Shown: one piece after another, positions 50,778 to 60,428 of the stretch
Numbering within the stretch: position 1 is the first letter of the stretch
Layout of the letters: every line of letters begins with the position of its first letter
From: Streptantibioticus_A sp037034305
GTDB lineage: Bacteria > Actinomycetota > Actinomycetes > Streptomycetales > Streptomycetaceae
Assembly (NCBI GenBank): GCA_037034305.1
Contig: JBAGJY010000030.1
Location: forward strand, 1-64,000
Length of the DNA stretch: 64,000 bases
Direction: 5' to 3'
The notes under the pieces: generated by a model
What the model saw: the letters and a program-made list of their open reading frames with translations, nothing else
Database searches by the model: none
Told to the model about the DNA's origin: nothing
Translations under genes and position numbers: made by a program

Positions 50778-52258
50778 CGGCGCTGCTCCGGTCGCGTGGC
50801 GGTCACCGCCCACTCCTCGCGGATCTCCTTGGGGCCGAACGGCCAGGTGCGCTCCGTCCTCGCCCAGACCAGGAAGGCGACGCAGCCCAACGCCACCCAG
50901 GCCAGCGACCACTCGATCGGGTGCAGCCCGGGGTTGTTCCGGTCCGCGAAGACGTAGACGGCCAGCCAACCGGCCAGCGCGACGGCGCTGGGCAGCGGGT
51001 AGAGCCACATCCGGTAGGGACGCGGCAGGTTCGGCTGCCGCCTGCGCAGCACCGTCACGGCCGCGATCTGCGCGAATGCCTGCACGATCACCATGACCGT
51101 GGTGAGGAAGGTGATCAGCACGGTCAGCGGAGGCGTCTTGGCGGACGTGCCGACATGGCGGCTGAGGTAGAAGGCCAGCGCGGTCACCGCCGCCATGACC
51201 AGCAAACTCAGCGCCGGAAAGCGGTGTTTGGGATGGAGCCGACCGAACTGCCGGAAGAAGACCTTGTCGCGAGCGGCGTCGTAAGGCACCCGGGAGCCGC
51301 CGAGCAACCCGGCGAAGACCGAGGTGAAGGCGGTGACCAGGATCAGGCCCGTGATGACGTCGGCGGCCTGCCTGCCCCAGGCCCGCTGAAGCACGACCGA
51401 CGCCACGGACTGCGAGGCGGGGTTGTTGGGGTCGGTCATGTCCTTCCAGTTGACGGCGCCGACCACGCCCACCTGCATCAACAGGTAGATGGCCATCACC
51501 CCGAAGACCGCGTAGATGATGGAGCGGGGCAGCACCCGACCCGGATCCTTGATCTCGGCGCCCATGTAGGCGGTGGTGTTGTAGCCGAGGTAGTCGTAGA
51601 TCCCGATGGTCAGGCCTCCCGCGAAGCCCAGCCAGAACTTCCCGCTGCCGATCGCGACGGCGTGCGCGGGATAGGTGAAGGCCTGCGCCGCGGAGAAGTG
51701 GCTGAACGCCGCGGCGATCACCGCGGCGACGCTCGCGATCATGATGCCCCACAGCACCGTGGTCACCCTGCCGATGGAGTCGATCCGGCGCCACAGCAGG
51801 AGGACGACGGCGGCGCACATCGCGAGGCCGACGAGATCGCCCTGGTCCCGGCTCATCGACGGCCACAGATACGTCAGGTACTGGACGAATCCCGCCACGC
51901 CGGTGGACATGATCAGCGGGATGAACAGCATCGCCGTCCAGGTGAACAGGAAGGGCATCAACCGGCCGGTCCGGTACTGGAACGCCTCTCGCAGATAGAT
52001 GTACGAGCCTCCGGCGCCGGGTAGTGAGGCCCCGAGCTCCGCCCACACCAGCCCGTCGGCGAGCGCCAGCACCGCTCCCGCGATCCAGCCGATGATCGCC
52101 TGCGGCCCGCCGAACGCCACCACCATGCTGGGGATGGTGATGAACGGCCCAATGCCGACCATCTGGCTCATGTTGATCGCACTCGCCTGGAACTGGCCGA
52201 TCCTGCGGTCGAATCCGCTCGCGGCTGTCGAGGGAGCGTGATGGTCGATGGCCGCCAT
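50774..52258 (-). CDS. APC-superfamily amino-acid/polyamine permease
   Basis: The 494-residue protein has about 12 membrane segments. The N-terminus (INMSQMVGIGPFITIPSMV) holds the G-I-G-P substrate-binding break of segment one, and ALADGLVWAELGASLPGAGGSYIYLREAF is segments two to three in the APC family. GFAGGLTIGIYDYLGYNTTAYMGAEIKDPGRVLPRS is the segment six region. The Y-D-Y-L-G-Y motif differs from classical amino-acid members, so the substrate may be unusual, perhaps an amino sugar given the kinase partner. ATG 52258 has GAGGAGG upstream. The ROK repressor is divergent. Confidence 0.88.
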   Translation of the reverse strand: MAAIDHHAPSTAASGFDRRIGQFQASAINMSQMVGIGPFITIPSMVVAFGGPQAIIGWIAGAVLALADGLVWAELGASLPGAGGSYIYLREAFQYRTGRLMPFLFTWTAMLFIPLIMSTGVAGFVQYLTYLWPSMSRDQGDLVGLAMCAAVVLLLWRRIDSIGRVTTVLWGIMIASVAAVIAAAFSHFSAAQAFTYPAHAVAIGSGKFWLGFAGGLTIGIYDYLGYNTTAYMGAEIKDPGRVLPRSIIYAVFGVMAIYLLMQVGVVGAVNWKDMTDPNNPASQSVASVVLQRAWGRQAADVITGLILVTAFTSVFAGLLGGSRVPYDAARDKVFFRQFGRLHPKHRFPALSLLVMAAVTALAFYLSRHVGTSAKTPPLTVLITFLTTVMVIVQAFAQIAAVTVLRRRQPNLPRPYRMWLYPLPSAVALAGWLAVYVFADRNNPGLHPIEWSLAWVALGCVAFLVWARTERTWPFGPKEIREEWAVTATRPEQRR

Positions 52259-52303
52259 CCGCCCCACCTCCTCTGGCTGGGATGGGCGCATCAAGGAGCC
52301 ATC

Positions 52304-52333
52304 AAGTTATTCTCCTTAACAAAATCCGGTCAA
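52304..52333 (-). promoter_or_regulatory. Permease promoter with operator-like repeat
   Basis: On the minus strand TTGACC (52333-52328), an 18-base spacer and TAACTT (52309-52304) form a likely promoter. GTTAAGGAGAATAAC, with GTTA/TAAC ends, lies across the spacer and -10 (52320-52306), and could be the binding site of the divergent ROK repressor. Confidence 0.45.
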
Positions 52334-52401
52334 GGGTGCTGCCGGGATCTCGTAGGCTGGCTCGGGCGACGAGGTATGACCAGGGAGCGGTCCTGAACGG
52401 T

Positions 52402-53631
52402 GTGAGTGGAACGACGGGCGCGGACGAGTCCGGCGGCGGGGCGCCGTGGAACCGCGGCGTGCTGCGCACCTACAACGAACGGACGCTGCTGGCCGCGCTG
52501 CGCGCGGCGGGCTCCACCTCGCGGGCGGAACTGGCCCGCACCACCGGCCTGTCCAAACCGACCGTCTCCGCCGCCCTCGCCAACCTGGAACGCGCCGGGC
52601 TGGTACGGCAGACCGGCGAGGTCAGCCGAGGCCAGGGGCGGGGCCGGGCCGCCGTGCTCTACGAGGCCGACCCGACGGCCGGGTACGTGATCGGCGTCGA
52701 CGTGGGACGGTCGTGGATCCGGGTGGCCGCCGCGGACCTGGACGGCACCGTCGTGGGCCGCAGGGACGCCCCCAACACCACACGGACCGCCGGTGCCATG
52801 GTCCGCGCCGCCGCCCGGCTGGCCAGAACCGTCACCGAGGAGGCCGGACTCGACTGGCCGCAGGTGGTGCACACGGTGGTCGGCAGCCCCGGCGTGGCCG
52901 ATCCGGGCACCCACCGGGTGCGGTACGCGGTCAACCTGCCGGGGTGGGGCCGCGGTGATCTGTTCGACCGGCTGCGCGCCGAGTTGGGCACCGGCCTCGA
53001 GGTGATGAACGACGCCAACCTGGCCGCCCTCGGCGAGTACGCGTTCGGCGCAGGTCAGGGCTCGCGGCTGTTCGCCTACCTGTGGATCGGCACCGGTCTC
53101 GGGGCGGGCCTGGTCGCCGACGGCAAGCTGTTCCGCGGCGGACACGGCGCCGCGGGCGAGATCGGGTACCTGCCGATGTTCCCGGTCGCCGTCGAGGGCG
53201 AGGCCGCGGCGCCGTCCGCCCGGCGCGGGGCGCTTGAGGACGCGGTCTCCGCCGACGCGGTGGTGCGGCTCGCCCATGCCATGGGCTTGGCCGCGGCCAA
53301 GACTGCCAAGGACGTCTTCGCCGCGGCGCGAGCGGGCGACCGGACGGCCCTTCGGGTGGTGGAGGTCGAGGCGGCCCGGCTGGCGCACGCCGTCGCCACG
53401 CTGGCCGCCGTGCTCGACCCCGAACTCGTGGTACTCGGCGGAGGCGTCGGCCGCAACGGGGACCTGCTGCTGGCTCCACTGCGAGCCGCGCTGCGGGAGT
53501 TGACCCCGCTGCGCCCCCGGGTGGTCGCCTCGACGCTCGGTGACGACGCGGTGCTGCTGGGGGCGGTGGCCACGGCCGCCGAGGCCGCCCGTGAGCATGT
53601 CTTCGACACCCGTGGCGGACAGCCCGGTTGA
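52402..53631 (+). CDS. ROK-family transcriptional repressor
   Basis: The 409-residue protein has a winged helix (about 20-85): TLLAALRAAGSTSRAELARTTG, LSKPTVSAALANLERAGLV. The ROK sugar-binding core follows with VIGVDVGRSWIRVAAADLDG, VMNDANLAALGEYAFG, LWIGTGLGAGLVADGKLFRG and ELVVLGGGVGRNGDL. Like the neighbouring kinase it lacks the Cys zinc motif and shares the G-A-A-G-E-x-G-Y-L block with it. It is divergent from the permease-kinase operon and most likely represses it until a sugar ligand binds. The start GTG 52402 is the best fit; ribosome-site support is weak. CsnR, a chitosanase repressor, is also of this family. Confidence 0.9.
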   Translation: MSGTTGADESGGGAPWNRGVLRTYNERTLLAALRAAGSTSRAELARTTGLSKPTVSAALANLERAGLVRQTGEVSRGQGRGRAAVLYEADPTAGYVIGVDVGRSWIRVAAADLDGTVVGRRDAPNTTRTAGAMVRAAARLARTVTEEAGLDWPQVVHTVVGSPGVADPGTHRVRYAVNLPGWGRGDLFDRLRAELGTGLEVMNDANLAALGEYAFGAGQGSRLFAYLWIGTGLGAGLVADGKLFRGGHGAAGEIGYLPMFPVAVEGEAAAPSARRGALEDAVSADAVVRLAHAMGLAAAKTAKDVFAAARAGDRTALRVVEVEAARLAHAVATLAAVLDPELVVLGGGVGRNGDLLLAPLRAALRELTPLRPRVVASTLGDDAVLLGAVATAAEAAREHVFDTRGGQPG

Positions 53632-53977
53632 CCGGCGCGGGTTCTTAGTAAGAGATCTTTCCTGAACGATGGCCCGATCGAGCCGCCCGCGCGACCTGGT
53701 CCAGATCGTTTGCAACGTGGCGTTCGCGCCTTACCAGTTCTACGGCGACGCCGTCACCGACCGCACCGCCAACGCCCGCCACCAGCGGGCGGTCAGCCGA
53801 TGCCGCGCGTTGACCACCGTGCCGCGCACCGCGGTTCACCAACGCTGACGCAACAACGGGCACAACTTGCGAGCGGGCCGGGCCCGTCAACCGCTTCGGT
53901 GAACCAGGCGGGCCAGCGGTACGTCAGGCGGGCCGCGCAGGACGTTCCTGCCGCCGCAGTGAGATGGAAGGCCGAAG
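53632..53977. other. Intergenic region with one small doubtful frame
   Basis: About 345 bases without a convincing gene. A 59-codon frame at 53669-53848 starts MARSSRPRDLVQIVCNVAFA and continues PYQFYGDAVTD; it has no ribosome site and no family I know, so I do not call it a gene. A loose inverted repeat with AGTAAG and CTTTCCT arms lies near 53647-53664. Confidence 0.3.
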
Positions 53978-54931
53978 ATGAGCATGTGTACCCATCGGCA
54001 GGGCGCCGTCGACACCGGGCTTTTCGGTCCGTCGTCGGTGACCTGGCATCTGCACGCGGACCCGGCGATGTGGATCGGCGGCATCAGCGCGCTCCATCTG
54101 CAGGCACTGCACCCGAGCGCCGCGCTCGGCATCGTGCAGAACTCCTCCTTCCGGGAAGACCCGTTCGGGCGGCTCGTCGGCACCGGATCCTTCATCGTCG
54201 CCACCACCTGGGGCACCCGGGAACAGGCGGAGCGGGCCGGTGCCCGGGTGCGGGCCGTGCACGAGCGGCTGCGGATCCACGACCCGAAGAGCGGCGAGGC
54301 GCACCGGCTGGACACACCCGACCTGCTGCTGTGGGTGCACTGCGCGCTGGTCAGATCCAACCTGCACGCGGTGGTCCGCGGCGGACTGCGCCTGACGCCC
54401 CAGCAGGCGGACCGCTACGTCAGCGAGCAGCGGCGGGTCGCCGCCCTCGTGGGGCTTCCCGTCCATGACGCACCCGGCTCGGTGGCGGATCTGGAGGACT
54501 ACCTCGACGGTATGCGGCCGAAGCTGTTCCGCTCGCCCGAGGCGGTACTGATCCACCGCTTCGTCTCCCGGCCACCGCTGCACGGCCGCCGCCGCGCGCT
54601 GCGCCCGGCGTGGAGCGCGGCCTCGCGCCTGGGCTATGCGCTACTGCCGTCTTGGGCCCGTGACTTCTACGGCCGGACCGGCCTACCCGCGCCGCTGGCG
54701 ACCGCGGCCGTGCGCGCCGCCCGCACCGCTGCCTTCGCGATCCCCCGCAGCAAGCGGCTCGGCTTCCCACTGCCCCATCTCAACGAGGCGGTGGCGCGGC
54801 TGGGAGCGGCGAGCGCGCCCTCCGGCCGGCGGCTGCGCGAGCGGCTCGGCGAACCTGACAACACCCCGGGACCGGCACCCGCCGCACACGGCGAGCCCGT
54901 GCCCGCACCCGTACCGGAAACCAACGCGTAA
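53978..54931 (+). CDS. MpaB-family (DUF2236) oxygenase-like protein
   Basis: The 317-residue protein begins GLFGPSSVTWHLHADPAMWIGGISAL and has LHLQALHPSAALGIVQNS, RLVGTGSFIVATTWGT, LLLWVHCALVRSNLHAV and FRSPEAVLIHRFVSRPP. These are the standard blocks of the MpaB/latex-clearing-protein-like group, where conserved Arg, His and Thr residues surround a heme. Members cleave polyisoprenoid or other chains with oxygen, and most actinomycete copies are uncharacterised. It has no signal peptide. The ATG has GGAAGG upstream; a second ATG six bases later is possible. The C-terminal Pro-rich tail is not conserved. Confidence 0.87.
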   Translation: MSMCTHRQGAVDTGLFGPSSVTWHLHADPAMWIGGISALHLQALHPSAALGIVQNSSFREDPFGRLVGTGSFIVATTWGTREQAERAGARVRAVHERLRIHDPKSGEAHRLDTPDLLLWVHCALVRSNLHAVVRGGLRLTPQQADRYVSEQRRVAALVGLPVHDAPGSVADLEDYLDGMRPKLFRSPEAVLIHRFVSRPPLHGRRRALRPAWSAASRLGYALLPSWARDFYGRTGLPAPLATAAVRAARTAAFAIPRSKRLGFPLPHLNEAVARLGAASAPSGRRLRERLGEPDNTPGPAPAAHGEPVPAPVPETNA

Positions 54932-55124
54932 TCGCACGCCCACACATGAACCTTCGGGTCGGCTCCCGACGTCAGGAGCGATGTGACGCCACGACGCGGC
55001 AGGCGTACCCGGCGGCCGTTTCCGGAACGCCGGGCGGGCCGCGGTCGGCACGTGGTAGTAGTCCGTCTCCGGCGCCGCCGAACTCCGGCGGCCCGTTTCC
55101 CTCTTACTCCAGGAGTTGAGTGCC

Positions 55125-56834
55125 GTGCCGAAGAACGCCGTGACCGAGACCTACCGCGCGGCGCGTGATCTGCTGCTGCGGCGGGCCGGGGACCACCGCG
55201 GTGCGCTGGCGGAGTTCGACTGGCCGGTGATCGACACCCCGTTCAACTGGGCGGTCGACTGGTTCGATGCCATCGCCCGCGGCAATGACACTATCGCCCT
55301 GTGGATCACGCAGGAGGACGGCACCGAGGCCAGGTACACCTTCGACGACATGGCCCGCCGCTCCGACCACGTCGCCCACTGGCTCGCCGCCCAGGGCGTG
55401 CGCAAGGGCGATCGGGTGCTGCTGATGCTCGGCAACCAGGTCGAGTTGTGGGAGTCGATGCTGGCCGTGATGAAACTTGGTGCGGTGATCATGCCGACCA
55501 CCACCGCACTCGGCGCGGCCGACCTGGCCGACCGGATCGAGCGCGGCGCCGTGCGGCATGTCGTCGCCAACACCGCGGACACCGGCAAGTTCGAAGCGGT
55601 GCCCGGGGCGTACTCGCGCATGGTCGTGGGTGCCCCGGTGCCTGGTTGGGTCTCCTACCACGAGGCGTACACGATGCAGCCGCGGCCGTTCGCCACACGC
55701 ACCTCGGCCACCGACCCGCTGCTCGTGTACTTCACCTCGGGCACCACCAGCAAGCCGAAGATGGTCCAGCACACCCAGGTTTCCTACCCCGTCGGGCACC
55801 TGACGACGATGTACTGGATCGGCCTGCGGCCTGGGGACATCCACCTCAACATCAGTTCTCCCGGCTGGGCCAAGCACGCCTGGAGCTGCTTGTTCGCCCC
55901 GTGGATCGCGGAGGCGACCGTCTTCGTCCACAACTACACGCGGTTCGACGCCGCCCGGCTGTTGGAGCAGTCGCGCCGGGCCCGGGTCACCACCTTCTGC
56001 GCGCCGCCCACGGTGTGGCGGATGCTGATCCAGGCCGATCTGTCCGCGGGCCCGGGGGCGCTGCGCGAACTGGTGGCGGCCGGTGAGCCGCTCAACCCCG
56101 AGGTCATCACCCAGATCGAACGGGCCTGGGGACTGACCATCCGGGACGGCTTCGGGCAGACGGAGACCACGCTGCTGGTCGGCAACACGCCGGGCTCGCC
56201 CGTGAAACCGGGATCGATGGGTCGGCCGCTGCCGGGCGTCCCGGTGGTGCTCCTCGACCCGGTCAGCGGACGCCCTGCCGACGAGGGCGAGCTCTGCCTC
56301 GACCTCGCACGGCAACCCGTCAACCTGATGACCGGGTACCTCGGCGACCCCGAGCGCAACGCCGAGGTGTGCGAGGGCGGTTACTACCGCACCGGCGACG
56401 TGGCGGTCCGGGACGACGAGGGCTACATCACCTACATCGGCCGTCGCGACGACGTGTTCAAGGCATCCGACTACAAGGTCTCACCGTTCGAGCTGGAAAG
56501 CGTGCTGATGCGGCACCCCGCGGTGGCCGAGGCGGCGGTGGTGCCCGCACCGGACCCGGTCCGGCTCGCCGTGCCCAAGGCATACATCGCGCTCGCCCCA
56601 GGCTGGGAGCCGGACCGCGAGACGGCGCTCGCCATCCTGCGGCACGCCCGGGAGAACCTCGCGCCCTATCTGCGGGTACGCCGGGTCGAGTTCTTCGAGC
56701 TGCCCAAGACCATCTCCGGGAAGATCCGCCGGGTCGAACTGCGCGCCCGCGAGCAGGCGGCGGCCGAGGCGGGCGCCGACGCCTGCTCTCCGGGGGAGTG
56801 GCGGGACGAGCAGTTCGCCGAACTTCGCAGCTGA
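55125..56834 (+). CDS. Acyl-CoA synthetase, medium-chain/acetyl-type (AMP-forming)
   Basis: The 569-residue enzyme belongs to the acetyl/medium-chain acyl-CoA ligase group. It shows VYFTSGTTSKPKMVQHT (ATP loop), SSPGWAKHAWSCLFAPW, DGFGQTETTLLVGN (adenine), GYYRTGDVAVRDDEGYI, YIGRRDDVFKASDYKVSPFELE and the lysine motif LPKTISGKIRRVELR near the end. The W-A-K-H-A-W-S motif is typical of medium-chain ligases. GTG 55125 has AGGAG 9 bases upstream; a TTG at 55116 touches that site and is less likely. The substrate, a short or branched acid, is open. It ends before a hairpin at 56904. Confidence 0.92.
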   Translation: MPKNAVTETYRAARDLLLRRAGDHRGALAEFDWPVIDTPFNWAVDWFDAIARGNDTIALWITQEDGTEARYTFDDMARRSDHVAHWLAAQGVRKGDRVLLMLGNQVELWESMLAVMKLGAVIMPTTTALGAADLADRIERGAVRHVVANTADTGKFEAVPGAYSRMVVGAPVPGWVSYHEAYTMQPRPFATRTSATDPLLVYFTSGTTSKPKMVQHTQVSYPVGHLTTMYWIGLRPGDIHLNISSPGWAKHAWSCLFAPWIAEATVFVHNYTRFDAARLLEQSRRARVTTFCAPPTVWRMLIQADLSAGPGALRELVAAGEPLNPEVITQIERAWGLTIRDGFGQTETTLLVGNTPGSPVKPGSMGRPLPGVPVVLLDPVSGRPADEGELCLDLARQPVNLMTGYLGDPERNAEVCEGGYYRTGDVAVRDDEGYITYIGRRDDVFKASDYKVSPFELESVLMRHPAVAEAAVVPAPDPVRLAVPKAYIALAPGWEPDRETALAILRHARENLAPYLRVRRVEFFELPKTISGKIRRVELRAREQAAAEAGADACSPGEWRDEQFAELRS

Positions 56835-56903
56835 GTTCGCTGGTCGGCCCTACGGCACCGGGGAGCAGCCGGGCTTGTACACGCCGACCGGCCATTGACC
56901 GGC

Positions 56904-56922
56904 GTGGGGCGCTTCGCCCCAC
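56904..56922 (+). terminator. Hairpin terminator after the acyl-CoA synthetase
   Basis: An 8-base-pair perfect stem GTGGGGCG/CGCCCCAC with a 3-base loop lies about 70 bases after the stop. The remaining bases to 57149 hold no recognisable gene and should contain the promoter of the LuxR-type regulator. Confidence 0.65.
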
Positions 56923-57149
56923 CGCCCGGCGGTGCCGGACCCTTCTACTGCGTCGGCTCGCGGAGCCTTCCCAGGGGCGTCGACCCATGGGCGCCAACCG
57001 CGACAGGTAGGCTGAGGCCCCGAGAAGGCACGGGAGCTGAGTCACCACGGTGGTGACCTGCGAGTCCGCGCTCTGGATCCCTGCGACGGTCACGGGTGTT
57101 CGTCGGCCCGCGGTCCGGACGGGCCGCTTCCACTGACCGCACTGTGGGG

Positions 57150-59480
57150 ATGTCTGGTATGGCCGATGTGGCTGGGCGGTCACGTCAGCAGCGTGGACAC
57201 GGACACCTTGGCGTCGTGCCGCGGTATCTCGACGGTTTCGTCGGACGGGACCGGGAACTCGCCCACCTTCGGCAACTGCTGGACCACGGCCGTCTGCTGA
57301 CCCTGACCGGGCCGGGCGGCGCGGGCAAGACGCGGCTGGCCGCACAACTGCTGAACGCCGCTGCCGACCGGCTGCCGGACCGCGTGCAGTGGGTGGAGCT
57401 GGCCCCGCTGAGCGAACCGACCGCGTTGGTGCCCAGCGTCGCCTCGGCGTTCGGGATACGCGAGCAGATGGCGGAGCGGCTCTTCTCCGCCCTCGCCGAC
57501 GGCCTTGCCGCGCATCCCACGCTACTGGTGCTGGACAACTGCGAGCACCTGGTCGATGCCTGCGCCGACCTGGTCGCGGAGTTGCTGCTGTGCTGTCCCG
57601 AACTGCGGGTGCTCACCACCAGCCGGGAGGCCCTGCGCATCGCCGGGGAGATCACCTTCCCGGTGGGCCCGTTGTCGCTGCCCGGATCACATGAGGCCCA
57701 ACTCGCTTGTGTGGAGCGGGATTCCGAGGCGGTGCGCTTGTTCGTCGCGCGGGCCCGGGAATGCCTCCCTGGTTTCGAGGTCACCGCGGCCGAAGCCACG
57801 ATCGTGAGCGAGATCTGTGCCCGGCTGGACGGGATTCCGCTGGCGATCGAACTGGCGGCGCGGCGGGTGAGGATACTGCCGGTCGGTGAGATCCTCTCCC
57901 GGCTCAACGACCGCTTCGAGTTGCTGACCGTGGCGCCGAGGACCGCACCGGCACGGCAGCGCAGCCTTCGCGCCGCCGTCGCCTGGAGCTACGACCTGCT
58001 TGACCCCCGTGAACAGACGACACTGCAACAACTCGCGCTGCCTACCGGCGGCTTCGATCTGGACGGCGCGGCCACGCTGTGCGCAGACGGCCGGACGCGT
58101 CCCGACGAGGTCCTCGGTCTCGTGTCCAGTCTGGAGGCCAAGTCGCTGATCGTGACGGACACCGGGAGCACGTCGGGCAGGGCGCGTTTCCGCCCGCTTG
58201 AGACGATCCGGCTTTTCGGCCTCGAACAACTGTCGGCGAACAGCCGTGCCGACCAGGCCTGGGCGGCCCTTGTCGCGTGGATGACCGAACTCGCGCAGAC
58301 CACCATCGACTCGGTGTTCCTCGATCCCGGCACGCTCAGCCGCCTCGACGACGACTGGCAGAACCTGCACCAGGCATTCGAGTGGGCCATGCGGGCGCAA
58401 GACCCGCGCCACGTCCCACTGGGTGTGGCTTTGGCCTGCTACTGGCGGCACCGCGGCAGTCTCTCCTACGGCCGGGACCTGCTCAAGAAGATCACCGTGC
58501 CGGACAACGCGGCGGCTGGCGAGCGGGCGGCCTATCTGAACCAGTGGGCGTCGGCGGCATGCGACCGCGGGCAGTACGAGGAGGCCCTGGAGGCGGCGCG
58601 GGAATGCCTTGTGCTGTCCCGGCTCGCCCAACGCCCCGAGTTGGTGATCAGGGCGCTGACAGGCGCCGGTCTGATCCGGCTGGGCCTGCGCGACCTGGCC
58701 GGTGCCCAGGCGGACTTCCTGCAGGCGACGGCCATGGCGCGACCACTCGGCCGGGACCACGTCACCGCCGGATGCCTGCAGAATCTCGCCTGGTCCGTCA
58801 TGCAGTCAGGGGACCTCACCCAGGCGTCGAGCGCGTTGGAGGAGTGCGTCGGCATCTACCGCGCGATCAACGATCCGATCATGCTGAGCGCCGCCCTGCA
58901 CACCGCGGGAGCGCTGGACTGCGAGAGGGGAGACGTCGCCAGGGCCGAGGCATGCTTCACTGAGTCGCTGCGCATCGGTGACCGGGGGGATCCCGTAGCG
59001 GTGGCTCTTGGGCTGGAGGGGCTGGCGGTCACCGCCGCTGGCAGCTCGCGTCCCGAGCGTGCCCTGCACCTGTCTTCCGCGGCCGCGGCCCTGCGGCAGG
59101 CCCACGGCGTCAAGGCGGAACCGTGGTGGGAACAGCGCGTCCGCCAGCGTGAGAGCGCCGCCCGCGCGCTCATCCCCGGCGCCGACGCCGAGGCAGCCAC
59201 CGCCTTCGGCGGCAACCTCGTCGGCGAACGCCTACGTGCCTACCTGGCTGACGAGCCCGTCGTCCAACCCACCGGTGCTGGCGAGGCGTTGAGCCCCCGG
59301 GAAGGCGAAGTGGCCGCACTGGTCGCGGACGGCCTCACCAACCGTGAGATCGCCCGCCGTCTGCACATCTCGGTACGCACCGTGGACGCCCACCTCGACC
59401 GCATACGCGGCAAGCTCGACGTCCGGTCCCGTGTGCAGATCGCCATGTGGATCACCGGCCGCAAGGGCACGTCAGCGTGA
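57150..59480 (+). CDS. LuxR-family regulator with N-terminal NTPase and TPR region
   Basis: The 776-residue protein has an NTPase of the AfsR/SARP-like STAND type: Walker A GPGGAGKTRLA (about 50-60), Walker B LLVLDNCEHLVDAC, sensor TTSREALRIAGE and RLDGIPLAIELAARRV. Helical TPR-like repeats fill about 400-690. The C-terminal LuxR helix-turn-helix reads LSPREGEVAALVADGLTNREIARRLHISVRTVDAH (about 705-765). No SARP N-terminal DNA-binding domain is present. It probably activates a pathway on binding a ligand or protein. ATG 57150 or 57159 are both possible; the long form from 57096 lacks support. Its target genes are not evident; the alpha/beta hydrolase converges with it. Confidence 0.9.
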   Translation: MSGMADVAGRSRQQRGHGHLGVVPRYLDGFVGRDRELAHLRQLLDHGRLLTLTGPGGAGKTRLAAQLLNAAADRLPDRVQWVELAPLSEPTALVPSVASAFGIREQMAERLFSALADGLAAHPTLLVLDNCEHLVDACADLVAELLLCCPELRVLTTSREALRIAGEITFPVGPLSLPGSHEAQLACVERDSEAVRLFVARARECLPGFEVTAAEATIVSEICARLDGIPLAIELAARRVRILPVGEILSRLNDRFELLTVAPRTAPARQRSLRAAVAWSYDLLDPREQTTLQQLALPTGGFDLDGAATLCADGRTRPDEVLGLVSSLEAKSLIVTDTGSTSGRARFRPLETIRLFGLEQLSANSRADQAWAALVAWMTELAQTTIDSVFLDPGTLSRLDDDWQNLHQAFEWAMRAQDPRHVPLGVALACYWRHRGSLSYGRDLLKKITVPDNAAAGERAAYLNQWASAACDRGQYEEALEAARECLVLSRLAQRPELVIRALTGAGLIRLGLRDLAGAQADFLQATAMARPLGRDHVTAGCLQNLAWSVMQSGDLTQASSALEECVGIYRAINDPIMLSAALHTAGALDCERGDVARAEACFTESLRIGDRGDPVAVALGLEGLAVTAAGSSRPERALHLSSAAAALRQAHGVKAEPWWEQRVRQRESAARALIPGADAEAATAFGGNLVGERLRAYLADEPVVQPTGAGEALSPREGEVAALVADGLTNREIARRLHISVRTVDAHLDRIRGKLDVRSRVQIAMWITGRKGTSA

Positions 59481-59512
59481 GACAGCGCGCGCCCAAGGGC
59501 GTGGAACTCACC

Positions 59513-60295
59513 TCAGACGCCCTGTCGATCCGGCCGTGACCTGTGGATGTACTGGTCGGCCCAGGCGCTGATGATGTGGGCGGCTCGCTGCGCCTGTCCT
59601 CGTGCGGTCAGGAGATGGTCCGCTCCTTCGAGCGAGACGAAGCTGCGCGGGTGCCGTGCCTCGCGGAAGATCTCCCCGGCGTTGGCGATGTCGACGGTGT
59701 CGTCGGTAGGCGAATGCATCACGAGTAGCGGCAGACGCAACTCCCGTATCCGGTCGCGTAGTCGCGCTTGGTGGACGTCGTTGACGAAGGCACGCTTGAG
59801 GACCAGGGTCCTGCCGCCGACGAACCACTCGTGCGATCCCTCACTGAGTACGCGATCCATGACCGCGTCGTACTGCCTCTCGACATGGCTGGGGTCGGCA
59901 GGAGCCCCGATCGTGGCGACCGCGCGGACGCCGGTTGCCTCGGACGCCGCGGCGATGGCTGCGGCGCCTCCCCACGAGTGCCCCACCAGCAGGTCCGCTG
60001 GAGTCCCTCGCTCCGCCATCAAAGTGGCCGCGCGGACGGTGTCCTGGACCTTGATGGTGAAGGAACCGTCCCCCCAGTCGCCGTCCGAGTCTCCGATACC
60101 GAGGTTGTCGTAGCGCAGCATCCCGATCCCCTCCCGGGCCAGCTGCTTGCTGACCCGCGAGGCGGCAGGCGAGTTCTTGCCGAGTGTGAACCCGTGGACG
60201 AAGATTCCCCAGCCCCGGATCTCGCCTTCCGGCAGGTCGATCGACCCGGCCAGTTCCGGCCCGACGACGCTTTTGAATCTCACTTCTTCAGTCAT
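59513..60295 (-). CDS. Alpha/beta hydrolase (serine esterase-like)
   Basis: The 260-residue hydrolase has oxyanion motif FVHGFTLG, nucleophile Ser in LLVGHSWGGAAA, acid Asp in MHSPTDDTVD and His in EGADHLLT. The N-terminal part resembles the OsmC-fused hydrolase group (serine aminopeptidase S33-like); no OsmC domain follows here. It has no signal peptide. The substrate is unknown. The start at ATG 60295 gives VGPELAGSIDLPEG as usual. It is followed upstream by the glutamate-synthase-like gene in the same direction, with a 130-base gap. Confidence 0.88.
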   Translation of the reverse strand: MTEEVRFKSVVGPELAGSIDLPEGEIRGWGIFVHGFTLGKNSPAASRVSKQLAREGIGMLRYDNLGIGDSDGDWGDGSFTIKVQDTVRAATLMAERGTPADLLVGHSWGGAAAIAAASEATGVRAVATIGAPADPSHVERQYDAVMDRVLSEGSHEWFVGGRTLVLKRAFVNDVHQARLRDRIRELRLPLLVMHSPTDDTVDIANAGEIFREARHPRSFVSLEGADHLLTARGQAQRAAHIISAWADQYIHRSRPDRQGV

Positions 60296-60428
60296 GTTCT
60301 GATCGCCTCGGCACGAACTGGTCGTGGGGTAGGGGTAGGTGGCTGGGGGAGGGTGACACCGGCTGCTGACGCGCCCGTGCTCCACCGGAAGCGGGGCACT
60401 GAGCGCCCCGCTCGTCGCTGTCGGCGCG

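Noticed and set aside
53645..53671. Possible third chitosanase-type palindrome
   Set aside because: Only the outermost GTTC/GAAC bases and part of the core match; the arms do not pair over more than four bases.
53669..53848. 59-codon frame MARSSRPRDL
   Set aside because: No ribosome site, no known family and ordinary length for a chance frame in such GC-rich DNA.
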